A DNA stretch of 64,000 nt from Microvirga sesbaniae (GCF_025460805.1 NZ_JAMXFJ010000010.1:1-64000), one strand, 5' to 3'. Positions 17,381 through 26,761 are shown, counted from the first letter of the stretch. Numbers and translations are program-made. The notes: a model not told the origin generated them from the sequence alone.

Positions 17381-19282
17381 ATGCCAGATTTAGCAGCCAC
17401 GATCTCGGCACATCCGTCGAACGACACATCTCTCACAGACGGCTTGAACCCCCAACAAAAGGCAGCGGTCAAAGCTTTTCATAGACCGCTGCTGGTCCTA
17501 TCCAGCTCCGGAACCGGCAAAACCCACGTTCTGGCGACCAAATTCATCTACGCGGTTCAGGTCCTCGGCTATAAGCCGGACGAGATCATGGCGGTTACTT
17601 TCACCAGGAAGGCTGCTCATGAGTTGAAGGAGCGCATCGGCCGGAAAATCGTCGCTGACGTCGAAAACCTTTATGTCGGGACGTTCCATTCTCTTTCATC
17701 CCGCATGCTCCGGATCCACCAGGCGATCCATACCGGCGAGAAGCCATTCACGATCGTCGAGCCGGAAGAGATCAAGATGACCCTCACGGGCATCCTCGCG
17801 AGCCTGGATGGGTTTGGGAACTCGTCGAGCAGCCGAGAGATCGATAAGCGGATCAACGCGCTCCTCAAGACCATCGATGCTGCAAAGAATATAGGCGTCA
17901 ACCTCGGCTCCGATAGCAACTCGACATGGATCACGAGCGCTCCGGGAATCTCCAAGGAGGATAGTGATATCCTCGCCCAGTATGAAAAGACGATGCGGGA
18001 GAACCGCTGTCTCGATTACAACGATCTGATCCTGGATTTCATCCGGCTCACGAACAGCAACCCCATTGTTGCGCGGTCCTGGCGAAAGAAATTCAAGCTC
18101 GTCCTGGTGGACGAGTATCAGGACACCAATCCCGTTCAAGAACGCTGGCTGCAGATCTTCTCTGACGCGGGAAACAATCTTGCGTGTTTCGGAGACGATG
18201 ATCAGGCTGTCTATGGATGGCGCCATGCGACTGTCGACAACATCCTGAACTTCGAGAAGCGGTATCCCAATTCCGTCGTCATCAAGCTGGGAATCAATTA
18301 TCGCTGCCCTGAGCAGATTGTCCGGAAAGCAGGGAAACTAATTTCCGGCAACCAGAAGAGACACTCGAAGACGGTCCGATCCGGCAACAAGGGTCAGGGC
18401 GATGTCGCGAGCATTTCCTGCAACGGACAGCCGGGGATGCTCAACCAAGCTCTGGTCCTGATCCAATCAGTTGCGAAGGCCCAGCCCAGGGATATTACCA
18501 TCCTTGCCCGCACGAACAGCGACGCCGATGAGGTGGCCCAGTTTCTCAGCCGCCACGGGGTTAACATCTTTCGGTTCAATCCCGATGCGGACTCTTCCCC
18601 GCAGCTCCAGACGTTTCTTGCCTGGCTCCGCCTGCTCGCAAACGAATCCGACAGCCCGGCAGCGATCAAGATCATGACCAGCCTCGCCGGTCTCGGGACC
18701 GCCCAAGCCGTCTGGCGGGCCGCCAGGATGGAGGGCGTTCCGGTAATGCAATGGCTGAGCAAGCGTGCAGATGCCGGCAGCCTGAGGCAGGACGGACTTC
18801 TCCGGCTGATGGATATCTATCAGGGCCTCAGGAGTGCGACGATGATCTCGAGCACATCCGAGATGATCGAGCTCGCCCTGACCTATACGGATCTCGACAA
18901 AGACATTGAGGCCCTCAACCCAGCCCGCCGGGCTCGCTTCTTCCGCCAGTACATGGCGATCTCGGAACACGCCCATCGGGTCGAGGATCTCGCCACAATC
19001 ATCGCGACGGCCCAGACGGAGATCGCCGACGTCGATGGCCGGCCGGATAACGCGGTGGCGGTTTCGACGATGCACGCCATGAAAGGACTGGAATCGCCCG
19101 TTGTGATCTCCCCCGGATGGAGCAAAGGGAAATTCCCAAGTGGCTTCGATAAGGGAGATGAGATCGACGAGGCCCGCCGCCTTGCCTTTGTGACCATCAC
19201 CCGCGCGTCAGCCCGATGCTTCCTGCTTTGGGATAGCCAACTCGGCCCCTCTCCGTTCCTGACCGAAATGGGTCTGGCCTGA
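17381..19282 (+). CDS. UvrD/Rep-family superfamily 1 DNA helicase (first copy)
   Basis: 633 residues. Q-motif LNPQQKAAVKAF (22-33), Walker A SSSGTGKT (41-48) where most family members have GPGTGKT, motif Ia AVTFTRKAAHELKERI, motif II LVDEYQDTN (Asp244/Glu245), motif III CFGDDDQAVYGWRHA, motif IV INYRCPEQI, motif V VSTMHAMKGLESPVVI and motif VI RRLAFVTITRAS. All core motifs are present, so it should be an active 3'-5' helicase. It is shorter than chromosomal UvrD and lacks the C-terminal extension. AGAAGAGA precedes the ATG. It is unlike the second helicase at 32098 outside the motifs. Likely roles are plasmid replication or recombination. Confidence 0.9.
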   Translation: MPDLAATISAHPSNDTSLTDGLNPQQKAAVKAFHRPLLVLSSSGTGKTHVLATKFIYAVQVLGYKPDEIMAVTFTRKAAHELKERIGRKIVADVENLYVGTFHSLSSRMLRIHQAIHTGEKPFTIVEPEEIKMTLTGILASLDGFGNSSSSREIDKRINALLKTIDAAKNIGVNLGSDSNSTWITSAPGISKEDSDILAQYEKTMRENRCLDYNDLILDFIRLTNSNPIVARSWRKKFKLVLVDEYQDTNPVQERWLQIFSDAGNNLACFGDDDQAVYGWRHATVDNILNFEKRYPNSVVIKLGINYRCPEQIVRKAGKLISGNQKRHSKTVRSGNKGQGDVASISCNGQPGMLNQALVLIQSVAKAQPRDITILARTNSDADEVAQFLSRHGVNIFRFNPDADSSPQLQTFLAWLRLLANESDSPAAIKIMTSLAGLGTAQAVWRAARMEGVPVMQWLSKRADAGSLRQDGLLRLMDIYQGLRSATMISSTSEMIELALTYTDLDKDIEALNPARRARFFRQYMAISEHAHRVEDLATIIATAQTEIADVDGRPDNAVAVSTMHAMKGLESPVVISPGWSKGKFPSGFDKGDEIDEARRLAFVTITRASARCFLLWDSQLGPSPFLTEMGLA

Positions 19283-19320
19283 TACCGTCCGAATTTCAAT
19301 CAGAAAGAAAATCTCCCATC

Positions 19321-19914
19321 ATGACCAAATCACGGCTCGCTGGTCTTGCCAGCCTGGTCGGCTTTCTACTGACCGTTCCCCTCGCCAACTACTTCGTCTC
19401 GCGGATCGGCACGATTTGCCTGCCCGACGGCCCCTGTCTCATCCCAGTGGCGCCGGGGATCATGTCCCCGAGCGGCGTTATCTGGGCCGGGGCCGCCCTT
19501 ATCCTCCGCGATCTTGTCCAGCGGCAGCTCGGGGTCGCGTGGAGTACGGTCGGAGTCCTGATCGGGGCCGCACTCAGCTATCTGATCAGCCCTGCCTTGG
19601 CCCTCGCAAGCGCGGTCGCCTTTTTGATTTCCGAACTCATCGATCTGGCTGTCTACACCCCGCTCCAACGCAAGGGTCTTGTCATCGCCGTCGTCGGGTC
19701 CAGCCTCGTTGGACTATTGGCGGACTCAGTATCGTTTCTCTGGCTGGGCTTTGGCTCGCTCGACCATTTCGCCGGGCAGGCCCTGGGGAAAGCGTGGATG
19801 ATCGTTCTATCTCTGCCGCTCCTCTATTGGCTGAGAAACCGGGATGCACGAGAATTGAGATCAAGCAATCGCCTCCCGAAAGGACCGGCGGCCGCTCGTT
19901 TCCAGACATCGTAG
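19321..19914 (+). CDS. VUT-family transporter (YhhQ-like, queuosine-precursor type)
   Basis: 197 residues with about six membrane helices. LIPVAPGIMSPSGVIWAGAALILRDLVQRQLG and the later ISPALALASAVAFLISELIDLAVYTPL are features of the VUT/DUF165 family, whose best known member YhhQ imports 7-deazaguanine precursors of queuosine. No 7-deazaguanine synthesis or DNA-insertion gene was seen in this window, so the substrate here is inferred from the family. The gene starts 38 bases after the helicase stop and is followed by a GGAGCC/GGCTCC hairpin at about 19930-19947. Confidence 0.75.
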   Translation: MTKSRLAGLASLVGFLLTVPLANYFVSRIGTICLPDGPCLIPVAPGIMSPSGVIWAGAALILRDLVQRQLGVAWSTVGVLIGAALSYLISPALALASAVAFLISELIDLAVYTPLQRKGLVIAVVGSSLVGLLADSVSFLWLGFGSLDHFAGQALGKAWMIVLSLPLLYWLRNRDARELRSSNRLPKGPAAARFQTS

Positions 19915-19962
19915 TTCCAGCACGCCGGGGGAGCCCTCCTGGCTCCTCCGAGATCGCATTTC

Positions 19963-20202
19963 ATGGCCCACTGTTCCTACCTGCGTGCCAGCCTCGTCCT
20001 TTCTGTTGTTCTTTTTGGAGCCACAGCGGCACATGCCAAGACCACAAAGAAGGCAGAGAACGTGGCCCAAGCTCCCAAAGTTGAGACCGTCAGCGCAACT
20101 CAGGTAGTCCAGCCGGAGAGTTCAACATGCCGGAAGGTTCGGCGCCGGCTTTGGGTTGAAGATCAAGGATGGGTCGTTAGACAGGTTTCGAGCTGTTCCT
20201 AG
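19963..20202 (+). CDS. Small exported hypothetical protein
   Basis: 79 residues. A signal peptide (LRASLVLSVVLFGATAAHA, cleavage near residue 25) is followed by a Lys/Val-rich spacer and a compact C-terminal motif CRKVRRRLWVEDQGWVVRQV ending SSCS, with two cysteines likely to pair. Proteins of this shape (signal, linker, basic Cys-flanked tail) are common in Rhizobiales but have no assigned function. It faces a convergent minus-strand gene whose stop is 13 bases away, with no clear terminator between them. Confidence 0.55.
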   Translation: MAHCSYLRASLVLSVVLFGATAAHAKTTKKAENVAQAPKVETVSATQVVQPESSTCRKVRRRLWVEDQGWVVRQVSSCS

Positions 20203-20214
20203 GCTCAGTGCCTC

Positions 20215-22020
20215 TCAGGGCGCGACCACTCCATTGGTGAGAACAAGGCTACCATTCGCTTCCTGCACAAGTCCCTCGATGCGGGCGTTACACTGAGACT
20301 TTGGAACTGGGCCACTACAGTTCGCCAAAACCCATTTCATGCTTCCCAGGTCCAGCGTACCCCGATCGAGAATGATGTCTCCCACCCGTTTCGACCCATC
20401 GTATACGGCACAGGAAGGCGTGCTCATCCCGATCAGGTAAACGGTACAGAATTCGACTGCGACGTGTTCTCCGATCACTTCCCGCCACAGGCTGATAAAA
20501 TCACGGCTGTCGAGGGAGCCATTGGCAGCCCGCTTCAACTTCAGGGCCTTGCCGGAGGCGTCGGATCGATTTTCCTCCGTCCGCTCCACGGTGCATTCGG
20601 TTTCGTGAATGGTCTTCAAGTAGCGAAAGTCGCTTCCATCGAACACGAAATAGTGGAACCCGCTCTTTCCGTCGCTCGGATCATGCCAGGTACTTTCATC
20701 GTGCTCGAACTTCCCAGTCATCACGATGAGCGAACTGTCCAACTCAAATCCGAAATCTGGTCCACCCACATAATGTGTTTTGTCGCTACACCAATCCCCG
20801 GTGCCCGTGACGAGGCTGAACGGAAGCATCTTAACCTTTCCGGTCGCCACATTAACTACGGCTCCACGATTGCAGCCGGTCCCGCAGCCCCACGTAGTGA
20901 TGACGTATCGGCCGGCGAAGTTCGGGGGTTGTTGAGCTGCTTCCCGGATACGGGTGCGGTAGTTGTTCTTGTCTGGATCGTCTAAAACTGGTTTTGCGTT
21001 GGTGCCCTTGTGGATTTTGCTGGCCGGATAATCCGGGAATTGTGGGACAGACACCCGAGATTTCTTTGGCAGGGCGGCCTCTGCCTTCGCGACCGCAACT
21101 TGCTCCTGGGCAGACGTCTTTGACGCCTCGAGTGTATGCACCAGTGATGGATCTGCTTCGCCCGGCTTAGGGTTTGGCTGATGAGTGCTGGGCACGGCTT
21201 GGACGGCCTCTGTCGCCACCTGGACACCGTGACCGGTACCCGATGTAACTTCGGCCTGCCGCATGACTTCGCAGCTCGTCCGTGCCCAATGCCCATCAGG
21301 CGGAATATCCGAGGTTTCTGGCTCCTGATCATTCCGCATACGGAATTGCCTAAAGGATTCCGAGATGGCGTTGAGGCTTACCGAGCCAATCTCACCAGCC
21401 GCGTCCTTATATAGGCGCAGCTCTCCTCCAAGCTCTTTCTCGGCCTCGGATGCTCCCACCGCAACCAGGATTTCCTGATTGTCGTTCCTCCGCCGTTGCT
21501 GCCGGAATTGGAAGGTCTCGCCCGTTTCGATGATTCTCAAGTCCCACGGCGCGTCAGCTTTCCGCGGATCGGAGATCAGGAAGAATCCGAAGGCGTCCTG
21601 GATAGGTGCGAAGACGATCTTATCAGTGTTGCACGGATAAGGACCGGGCGCGTACCGCAGCCGGCCGATCATCTGGTCAACCGCACGGGGCAGGTCCTGA
21701 AGGTATGCACCGGCCACGAAGCCAGACCCGGTTCCCGGGCCAAAGATCCGATCATGCTCGGCTGACATTCGGTCGACATCAGCCTTACACGCCTTGAGGC
21801 CCTCGCTAAGATGGGTAAAGACTTCCTCCGGCTGGTGCTGCCGCTTTAAGGTCCGCTGCACGTGGTCAGCGACACATTTCGTGGCAGCCCTGACAAAGGG
21901 CACGTGAGCCCTTCGTTTGGCCTCTCCGGAAGCCTCCTCCGCTGAGAGGCGAGCACCCATTCCGGTACTCGCACAGATAGCTAAAGACAAAACCCCAAGC
22001 ACGAGCCCCTTAGATAGCAT
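20215..22020 (-). CDS. Exported hypothetical protein with a GRYVITTWGCGTGC domain
   Basis: 601 residues on the minus strand from the ATG at 22020, which directly follows GAGAAGG; ATGs at 22041 and 22068 are alternatives. The N-terminus MLSKGLVLGVLSLAICASTG is a signal peptide. Residues about 40-250 hold a lysozyme-inhibitor-like or unknown Cys-containing region. An Ala/Lys-rich linker follows, then a conserved C-terminal block: PPNFAGRYVITTWGCGTGCN, RGAVVNVATGKV and HYVGGPDFGFELDSSLIV. This block occurs in many exported proteins of unknown function. The final part has four further cysteines. The protein is probably periplasmic. It is convergent with the small plus-strand gene and divergent from nothing close by. 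Confidence 0.65.
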   Translation of the reverse strand: MLSKGLVLGVLSLAICASTGMGARLSAEEASGEAKRRAHVPFVRAATKCVADHVQRTLKRQHQPEEVFTHLSEGLKACKADVDRMSAEHDRIFGPGTGSGFVAGAYLQDLPRAVDQMIGRLRYAPGPYPCNTDKIVFAPIQDAFGFFLISDPRKADAPWDLRIIETGETFQFRQQRRRNDNQEILVAVGASEAEKELGGELRLYKDAAGEIGSVSLNAISESFRQFRMRNDQEPETSDIPPDGHWARTSCEVMRQAEVTSGTGHGVQVATEAVQAVPSTHQPNPKPGEADPSLVHTLEASKTSAQEQVAVAKAEAALPKKSRVSVPQFPDYPASKIHKGTNAKPVLDDPDKNNYRTRIREAAQQPPNFAGRYVITTWGCGTGCNRGAVVNVATGKVKMLPFSLVTGTGDWCSDKTHYVGGPDFGFELDSSLIVMTGKFEHDESTWHDPSDGKSGFHYFVFDGSDFRYLKTIHETECTVERTEENRSDASGKALKLKRAANGSLDSRDFISLWREVIGEHVAVEFCTVYLIGMSTPSCAVYDGSKRVGDIILDRGTLDLGSMKWVLANCSGPVPKSQCNARIEGLVQEANGSLVLTNGVVAP

Positions 22021-22165
22021 CCTTCTCTCGCCCCCACCCATAGCCGCCCAGTATGAATACCGTCCCAAGGGAAGTAAACGGATGCCGGGTGATCCAAATG
22101 GCGCATTGGTCGGGATCTTCTTGGGGAGCCCCTCTCGGAGAGACGAAGACAGTCAATCCCCATAA

Positions 22166-22192
22166 GAAAAGAGCGGCCCACCGGACCGCTCT
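22166..22192 (-). terminator. Rho-independent terminator for the minus-strand gene 22220-23368
   Basis: On the minus strand AGAGCGG (22192-22186) pairs with CCGCTCT (22176-22170), followed by TTTTC. It ends the 382-residue gene before the next minus-strand gene. Confidence 0.75.
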
Positions 22193-22219
22193 CGTAGACG
22201 AATAGATTTGATTGATGGA

Positions 22220-23368
22220 TCACATGCCCTGGCTATTCTGCTCCATCATCCGCCGACGCATCTGAAGGCGGGAGAGTTGTGCTGGCTGCGCGGCCTGGTT
22301 CTCCGCAGCAGGCTTTTCCTCTGTGGCCGGCGCGGGCCGATCCTGGGACTGAAGGGCAGCCTTATAGACGCCACCCTCAGACCGGCCCATCGTCAGCCGG
22401 TAGCCAGACGGCATGCCGAAACGCTCAACATGGATCTTTTCCAGCGCATTGAAGCCACGACGAAGGGAGTCCATCGGGATCTTGTCCTGCTGATCTAAAG
22501 TGACCCCGCCCCCCAAGCGCTTCTGATCGTCAAACTCGAACCGCATGAATGCGCCGCGTAGGACGAACTTTGCCTCCGTGCTCTTCCCAGACTTCAGGTT
22601 CTCGACAGCCGAGGTGATACGATCTTGGAACGCCTTATCATGGTCGATGGCTCGCGCCAGCTTCTCGACTTCCGGCAGATGGTTCTGGATCGCGTGGTCA
22701 AACCGCGCAAACTTCTCCTTGTTATCCAGTTCCTGGAAGCGCTTTACCGTCCGGTCGAGAACCTCGGTAATCTCCTCACGAGTCGCCTCACGGATCATAT
22801 TTAGCTGTTGATCCCGCCGTTCCGGGTTTCGGTCACCCGCCAGCATGAGCCCGCCACGGATATAGGCCGCCACCAGCTTTAAGCCCTGCTGGCTGGCTGC
22901 CTCGGCCCTTGCGGAGTACGCAACCTGCTCGTCACTCACCTGACCCTGCTGCCGGCGCGGTGGGGTCGAAGCGACTTTGGTCGATACCGGAGTGGCAGCC
23001 TCACGGACCTTCGCCATCTCCGGCTCTCGGCTGATGGCATCCGCTGCGCCGAAAAGGATCGCCTCGAGATTAAGCTGACTCGCCCGGTCTTCCTTCCAAA
23101 GCGCATGCGATTTGGAATCCACTCCGTAACGCTGGACGGCAGTATGGTTAACATCCGGGATGGCGCCCATGGGGGCGGCGTAGCAGCCATACTCCTCGTT
23201 GTAGCTGGCCCGGATACCCGCTTGGCCGAGATCCTTAATCATTGTGTCTGCTTGGGCGCGCGGTGCGAAGAACCCGGTCAACCCTTCGGACACCAGCCCG
23301 AGAGCCACGAAATCAAGTCCTGACTTACCACTCACACCAGCTTCCACGCTCACCTGACTTGTCTGCAT
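22220..23368 (-). CDS. Hypothetical helical protein
   Basis: 382 residues with no family recognised. The N-terminal 100 residues (GLDFVALGLVSEGLTGFFAP, then YNEEYGCYAAPMGAIP) look globular; the middle is rich in charged helices (REEITEVLDRTVKRFQELDN) and the C-terminus is a disordered Ala/Gln/Pro tail. No signal peptide is present. GGAGACGGAGA precedes the start. It is transcribed divergently from the YqaJ-like exonuclease gene, sharing a 165-base AT-richer control region with TAATTCGGC and GATTTGC words. That sharing suggests it belongs to the DNA-processing module. Confidence 0.6.
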   Translation of the reverse strand: MQTSQVSVEAGVSGKSGLDFVALGLVSEGLTGFFAPRAQADTMIKDLGQAGIRASYNEEYGCYAAPMGAIPDVNHTAVQRYGVDSKSHALWKEDRASQLNLEAILFGAADAISREPEMAKVREAATPVSTKVASTPPRRQQGQVSDEQVAYSARAEAASQQGLKLVAAYIRGGLMLAGDRNPERRDQQLNMIREATREEITEVLDRTVKRFQELDNKEKFARFDHAIQNHLPEVEKLARAIDHDKAFQDRITSAVENLKSGKSTEAKFVLRGAFMRFEFDDQKRLGGGVTLDQQDKIPMDSLRRGFNALEKIHVERFGMPSGYRLTMGRSEGGVYKAALQSQDRPAPATEEKPAAENQAAQPAQLSRLQMRRRMMEQNSQGM

Positions 23369-23418
23369 CGCGGGATCTCCGTCTCCGATAGCGAATTAAC
23401 GACACAAGACCTGTAGCA

Positions 23419-23458
23419 TAAATTCGGGTACAATGCACGTAATTCGGCACGATTTGCA
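23419..23458. promoter_or_regulatory. Divergent control region with AATTCGG and GATTTGC words
   Basis: Between the divergent genes at 23368 (minus) and 23534 (plus), TAAATTCGGG (23419-23428), TAATTCGGC (23440-23448) and CGATTTGCAAA (23450-23460) lie close together. TACAAT at 23429-23434 could be a -10 element. The words recur in front of other genes of this window. Confidence 0.35.
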
Positions 23459-23533
23459 AAACTCGGTCGCCCGAAAGGCAAAAGGCATGTCTGGTCAAAC
23501 AAACCTATTGGTTTCCAATCCCCGGAAAAATCG

Positions 23534-24448
23534 ATGAGCCCAGATCCAGACTATGTCATTCAGGCCCGATACGTCCCGACGCTCCTTGGCCTCAAAAAGA
23601 CACCATCCCCTTGGGAGCTTTGGCACGTACTCAAGGGCAATATTCCCTCGGCGCAGGTCGAATCTAGCCGCGGCTTCTGGAGCCGCCGCCTCCACCGAGA
23701 GTTCGTGATCGGCCTGCAGGAACGATACTCCTGCATTCTGTTCGATCGGAGCAAGGAGCAGATTTACCCGACCAGGCAGATCCTCTCCCGCCACCTGGTA
23801 GAGGTCCGGTCTCGCGGACAGCTGCCCCTCAGCCACGATACCAAGCACATCCACTTGATCCAGATCTCATCCGAGAACTACGCGATCAACTGGAATGTAA
23901 ACGGAGTTGTCCAGGCTCCTCCTTATATTGTGGCCGAAGTTCACCCGATCATGGCGGCGCTCGGCATCGAAAGCCTCGCGGTCGCTTTGATTGTGGCCGG
24001 CGGCGAATTCGAGGCATTCGTCGAGATCGATTTCGATCCTCCCCTCTGGGAAATGATCAAAGCGGCTACGACCGACTTCATCTTCTCCCTGGACATGGAC
24101 GAGGAGCCGGCCCCTGATTTCGCCATCGACGGGGACGCTATCGAGAAGCGGTACCGCCCGACGAATAGCGATCCCGCCGATTACTCGGAGGATCGCGCCT
24201 TCAACAAGCTCGTCACGGAGTACGAGGCCATCACCCAGGAGATCCAGGGGCTCGAGCGGGATGTCCGGGAGAAGGACAAAGCCAAGCGCAAGCTGAAGGC
24301 TCAGCTCATCACAGCCCTGGGGAACCGGTCGGCAGCACAGGGCAAGGGCTTCAGGCTCCTCCGCGATGAACACCACGTCGGGGAGCAAAAGCGAGCCGCT
24401 TACTCCTATTCGACCCTCAAGATCGACCGCCAGACACAGGCGGTCTGA
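23534..24448 (+). CDS. YqaJ/lambda-exonuclease-like recombination nuclease
   Basis: 304 residues. The opening LGLKKTPSPWELWHVLKGNI, then RGFWSRRLHREFVIGLQERY, and a later APPYIVAEVHPIMAALGIES with ALIVAGGEFEAFVEIDFD, follow the order of motifs in YqaJ viral recombinases, which digest the 5' strand of duplex ends to feed an annealing protein. The C-terminal third is a charged coiled coil. The catalytic Asp and Glu-x-Lys are not clear: the expected positions read LFDRSKEQ and LVEVRSRG, with Arg replacing Lys. Either activity has been lost or the motif has shifted. The Rad52-like gene follows 40 bases later. Confidence 0.7.
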   Translation: MSPDPDYVIQARYVPTLLGLKKTPSPWELWHVLKGNIPSAQVESSRGFWSRRLHREFVIGLQERYSCILFDRSKEQIYPTRQILSRHLVEVRSRGQLPLSHDTKHIHLIQISSENYAINWNVNGVVQAPPYIVAEVHPIMAALGIESLAVALIVAGGEFEAFVEIDFDPPLWEMIKAATTDFIFSLDMDEEPAPDFAIDGDAIEKRYRPTNSDPADYSEDRAFNKLVTEYEAITQEIQGLERDVREKDKAKRKLKAQLITALGNRSAAQGKGFRLLRDEHHVGEQKRAAYSYSTLKIDRQTQAV

Positions 24449-24488
24449 TCGCAAGCTACTGATTTCAGATCAATTTTTAGAGGTTCAA

Positions 24489-25664
24489 ATGCCTGCACGC
24501 ACTAACTCAGACGTCGTGAGAGCTTTAAAAGAAAAGGTCGCCAACGAGAACAAAAAGGACCGCCAAGGCGATAATCGGTCGAAGCTCTATTATGTCAAAA
24601 TGGAGTACGACGCGACCAAACTGGACGAGATTTTCGGTCCGGAGAACTGGAGCGCGGAGATTCTCAATCAGGAATCCCGTGTTTGGGAGCAGGATCTCGT
24701 CAGCTTCAAACAGAACAAGCAGGAGGTTTACAAAGCTCGGGTCGCATCGGCCTGGGTCACTGTTCGGTTGACCGTCAAATTCCCTGACGGAAGAGAAACC
24801 TTCCGCGACGGCGTCGGCGCCGGTGACGCGATCCGGCGCGCCGACAATCCAAACTCTGTGGAAGCCGAGGGTCTGGCCCTAAAAGCCGCCGGAACGGACG
24901 CCATCAAGCGTGCTGCAACCCTCCTCGGCAACATCTTCGGCCGCGGCATGGAGAAGGACGGTACGCAGCGGTACGATTATGATTACGTGCCACCTTTGGA
25001 TGATGAGGCGGACGAGGAAACCCGTCCCACCTCGGACGTCGTGATCGCCAATGACGTCGGCCAGCCCCAGAATCCGCCTCAGCAGCAGGTCCAATCCCAA
25101 TCTCGGCCCCAGGCGCAGACGCGGCCCCAGCCTCAGTCCCAGTCGCCGCAGCCGAGGACACAGGCTTCGGCCCAACAACCGTCGTCCCGTCCTCAACAGC
25201 ATCACGAGCCAAATGTCACCAGCGGCCTGTCACGCCAGGCACCGGAACACGCTCCAGTGGCACCGACCGCCCAGCCGCAGCATGCCTCCCAGCCCGGGCC
25301 GGCGGACGACTTCGATAACGCCCTGAATCAGGCCTCCGTCGATGTCCGCACCCTCACCGATCCGCTCTCCGAGCACCTCCGGCTGATCATTCCACAGGGA
25401 AACCTGATCGAAGTTGGTATCCCTGAGCGCTGGAAGAACATCTTCTCGCAAATCAATGAGGCCCGGAAGAACTGGGTCACAACAGTCGAAGATGTAGCCA
25501 CGATGAAGGCTCACATGGCCGACTTCCGGAAGCGTGCCTCTAACGAGAACATCATCTCGGGCACTTCTGCCGGTGCGAAAGACATCAAGCATTACTTCGA
25601 CACGATGGACACGTTCATCGAAAAGCGCCGTCAACATATCCTTGGCATAGGCCAAGCGGCGTAG
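24489..25664 (+). CDS. Rad52/Rad22-like single-strand annealing protein
   Basis: 391 residues from the ATG after AGAGG. Residues 30-155 form the annealing domain: SKLYYVKMEYDATKLDEIFG, SAWVTVRLTVKFPDGRETF, then the signature GLALKAAGTDAIKRAATLLG, closely matching the helix of Rad52 proteins that ends KEAVTDALKRALRxFG. Residues 191-275 are a Gln/Pro-rich disordered linker, and 285-391 form a separate helical C-terminal domain. The family anneals complementary single strands coated by SSB. With the nuclease upstream and SSB downstream this makes an exonuclease-annealing recombination pair. A terminator follows at 25675. Confidence 0.85.
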   Translation: MPARTNSDVVRALKEKVANENKKDRQGDNRSKLYYVKMEYDATKLDEIFGPENWSAEILNQESRVWEQDLVSFKQNKQEVYKARVASAWVTVRLTVKFPDGRETFRDGVGAGDAIRRADNPNSVEAEGLALKAAGTDAIKRAATLLGNIFGRGMEKDGTQRYDYDYVPPLDDEADEETRPTSDVVIANDVGQPQNPPQQQVQSQSRPQAQTRPQPQSQSPQPRTQASAQQPSSRPQQHHEPNVTSGLSRQAPEHAPVAPTAQPQHASQPGPADDFDNALNQASVDVRTLTDPLSEHLRLIIPQGNLIEVGIPERWKNIFSQINEARKNWVTTVEDVATMKAHMADFRKRASNENIISGTSAGAKDIKHYFDTMDTFIEKRRQHILGIGQAA

Positions 25665-25674
25665 GCCTAAACGG

Positions 25675-25698
25675 GCCCCGCATCCTGCGGGGCTTTTT
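25675..25698 (+). terminator. Rho-independent terminator after the annealing-protein gene
   Basis: GCCCCGCA (25675-25682), loop TCC, TGCGGGGC (25686-25693), then five T. Confidence 0.9.
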
Positions 25699-25765
25699 CT
25701 GTGCTCCCATCAATAATCCCTTGGAACCAGGGGAAAGTGAAAACCCCGAAAGCTCGTTGAGTACA

Positions 25766-26761
25766 ATGTCAGAGAACCTCAAGCTCTCCGCAGGTGACCT
25801 TGCCAAACAGATCGGAAGTGGCAAGGAGCGCCGCTACAGCGACGACGAATGGGAAACGCTGTGTCCCGCCCATGATGACCGCAAGCCGTCCCTCGTCATT
25901 ACGCAAAAGGGAGACCGACTTCTCCTCTACTGTCGGGCAGCCTGCGCCCAGACCGTTATCCTCGATAGGCTCCGGAGCAAGTACCAGATCGAGCCCAGGC
26001 AGCTCGGACGCACCCAGAAGCGCGAGTTGCGGTGTGATGGCACCCAACCGCGCCAGCGCGTTGCGCCCATGGAGCGCCGGAAGAAGAAGGGGCTCCCGGA
26101 CGGCGCGATCTACGCGGGCACGTCCCAACAGGGAAAACCGCCTTCATTCCTCCTCAAGAACAACAATGGGGTGTGGTCTTGGCACGACAGGCATGGCCGC
26201 GAGTGCTTTTACACAGTGCGTTTCGATGACCCAGAAGGCGGCAAAGATATCAAGCCCCTCACCCCCTGGATGATTAAGGGCAAGGTGCAGTGGATCCGAT
26301 ATGCCCCTCCGGATCCGCACCCGATGTACGATCTTCACCTGGACGATGGTGAGTGCCCTGTCCTCGCCGTCGAAGGGGAAAAGACCGCCGAGGCTGCCAA
26401 GAAGCTTATTACCCGGCCTTCGGAGATCTTCGGCGGCGCCATCCCGTGGACCACCACCACCCTTGGAGGTTCTCGGAAGGTCCACATGGCCGATCTTGAC
26501 CCGTTGGAAGGCCGGGACCTGTTCATTGCCCAGGACATGGACGCCGCCGGTCTCAGTTATGCGTCCCAGTTCCTGCGGAGTAAGGCAAGGTCCATCACTT
26601 TAATTCGGATGCCACGATCCGCGCTCCCTAATGCAAGGGGCGCTCGGGCAGAGGATATCGAGCCCGGATATGATTTGGACGATTTCCGGCAGGAAGGCTG
26701 GACACTCGACCATTTGGAGGAGATCGCCCGCAAAAAATACCTGCTTTTCCGCCTCAGATAA
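25766..26761 (+). CDS. Toprim primase-like protein with CHC2-type zinc finger
   Basis: 331 residues from the ATG at 25766 (a TTG at 25721 is a weaker start). An N-terminal zinc-binding motif CPAHDDRKPSL (Cys33, His36) with a second pair at YCRAAC (Cys56, Cys60) is followed by a charged linker and a Toprim domain: VLAVEGEKTAEAAKKL with Glu203, and FIAQDMDAAG with Asp257 and Asp259. This is the layout of phage and plasmid primases and primase-helicases without the helicase half. The protein would lay down RNA primers on the incoming or replicating strand, possibly with the DnaB-like ATPase at 432. AAAACCCCGAAAG precedes the start at 25738. Confidence 0.8.
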   Translation: MSENLKLSAGDLAKQIGSGKERRYSDDEWETLCPAHDDRKPSLVITQKGDRLLLYCRAACAQTVILDRLRSKYQIEPRQLGRTQKRELRCDGTQPRQRVAPMERRKKKGLPDGAIYAGTSQQGKPPSFLLKNNNGVWSWHDRHGRECFYTVRFDDPEGGKDIKPLTPWMIKGKVQWIRYAPPDPHPMYDLHLDDGECPVLAVEGEKTAEAAKKLITRPSEIFGGAIPWTTTTLGGSRKVHMADLDPLEGRDLFIAQDMDAAGLSYASQFLRSKARSITLIRMPRSALPNARGARAEDIEPGYDLDDFRQEGWTLDHLEEIARKKYLLFRLR

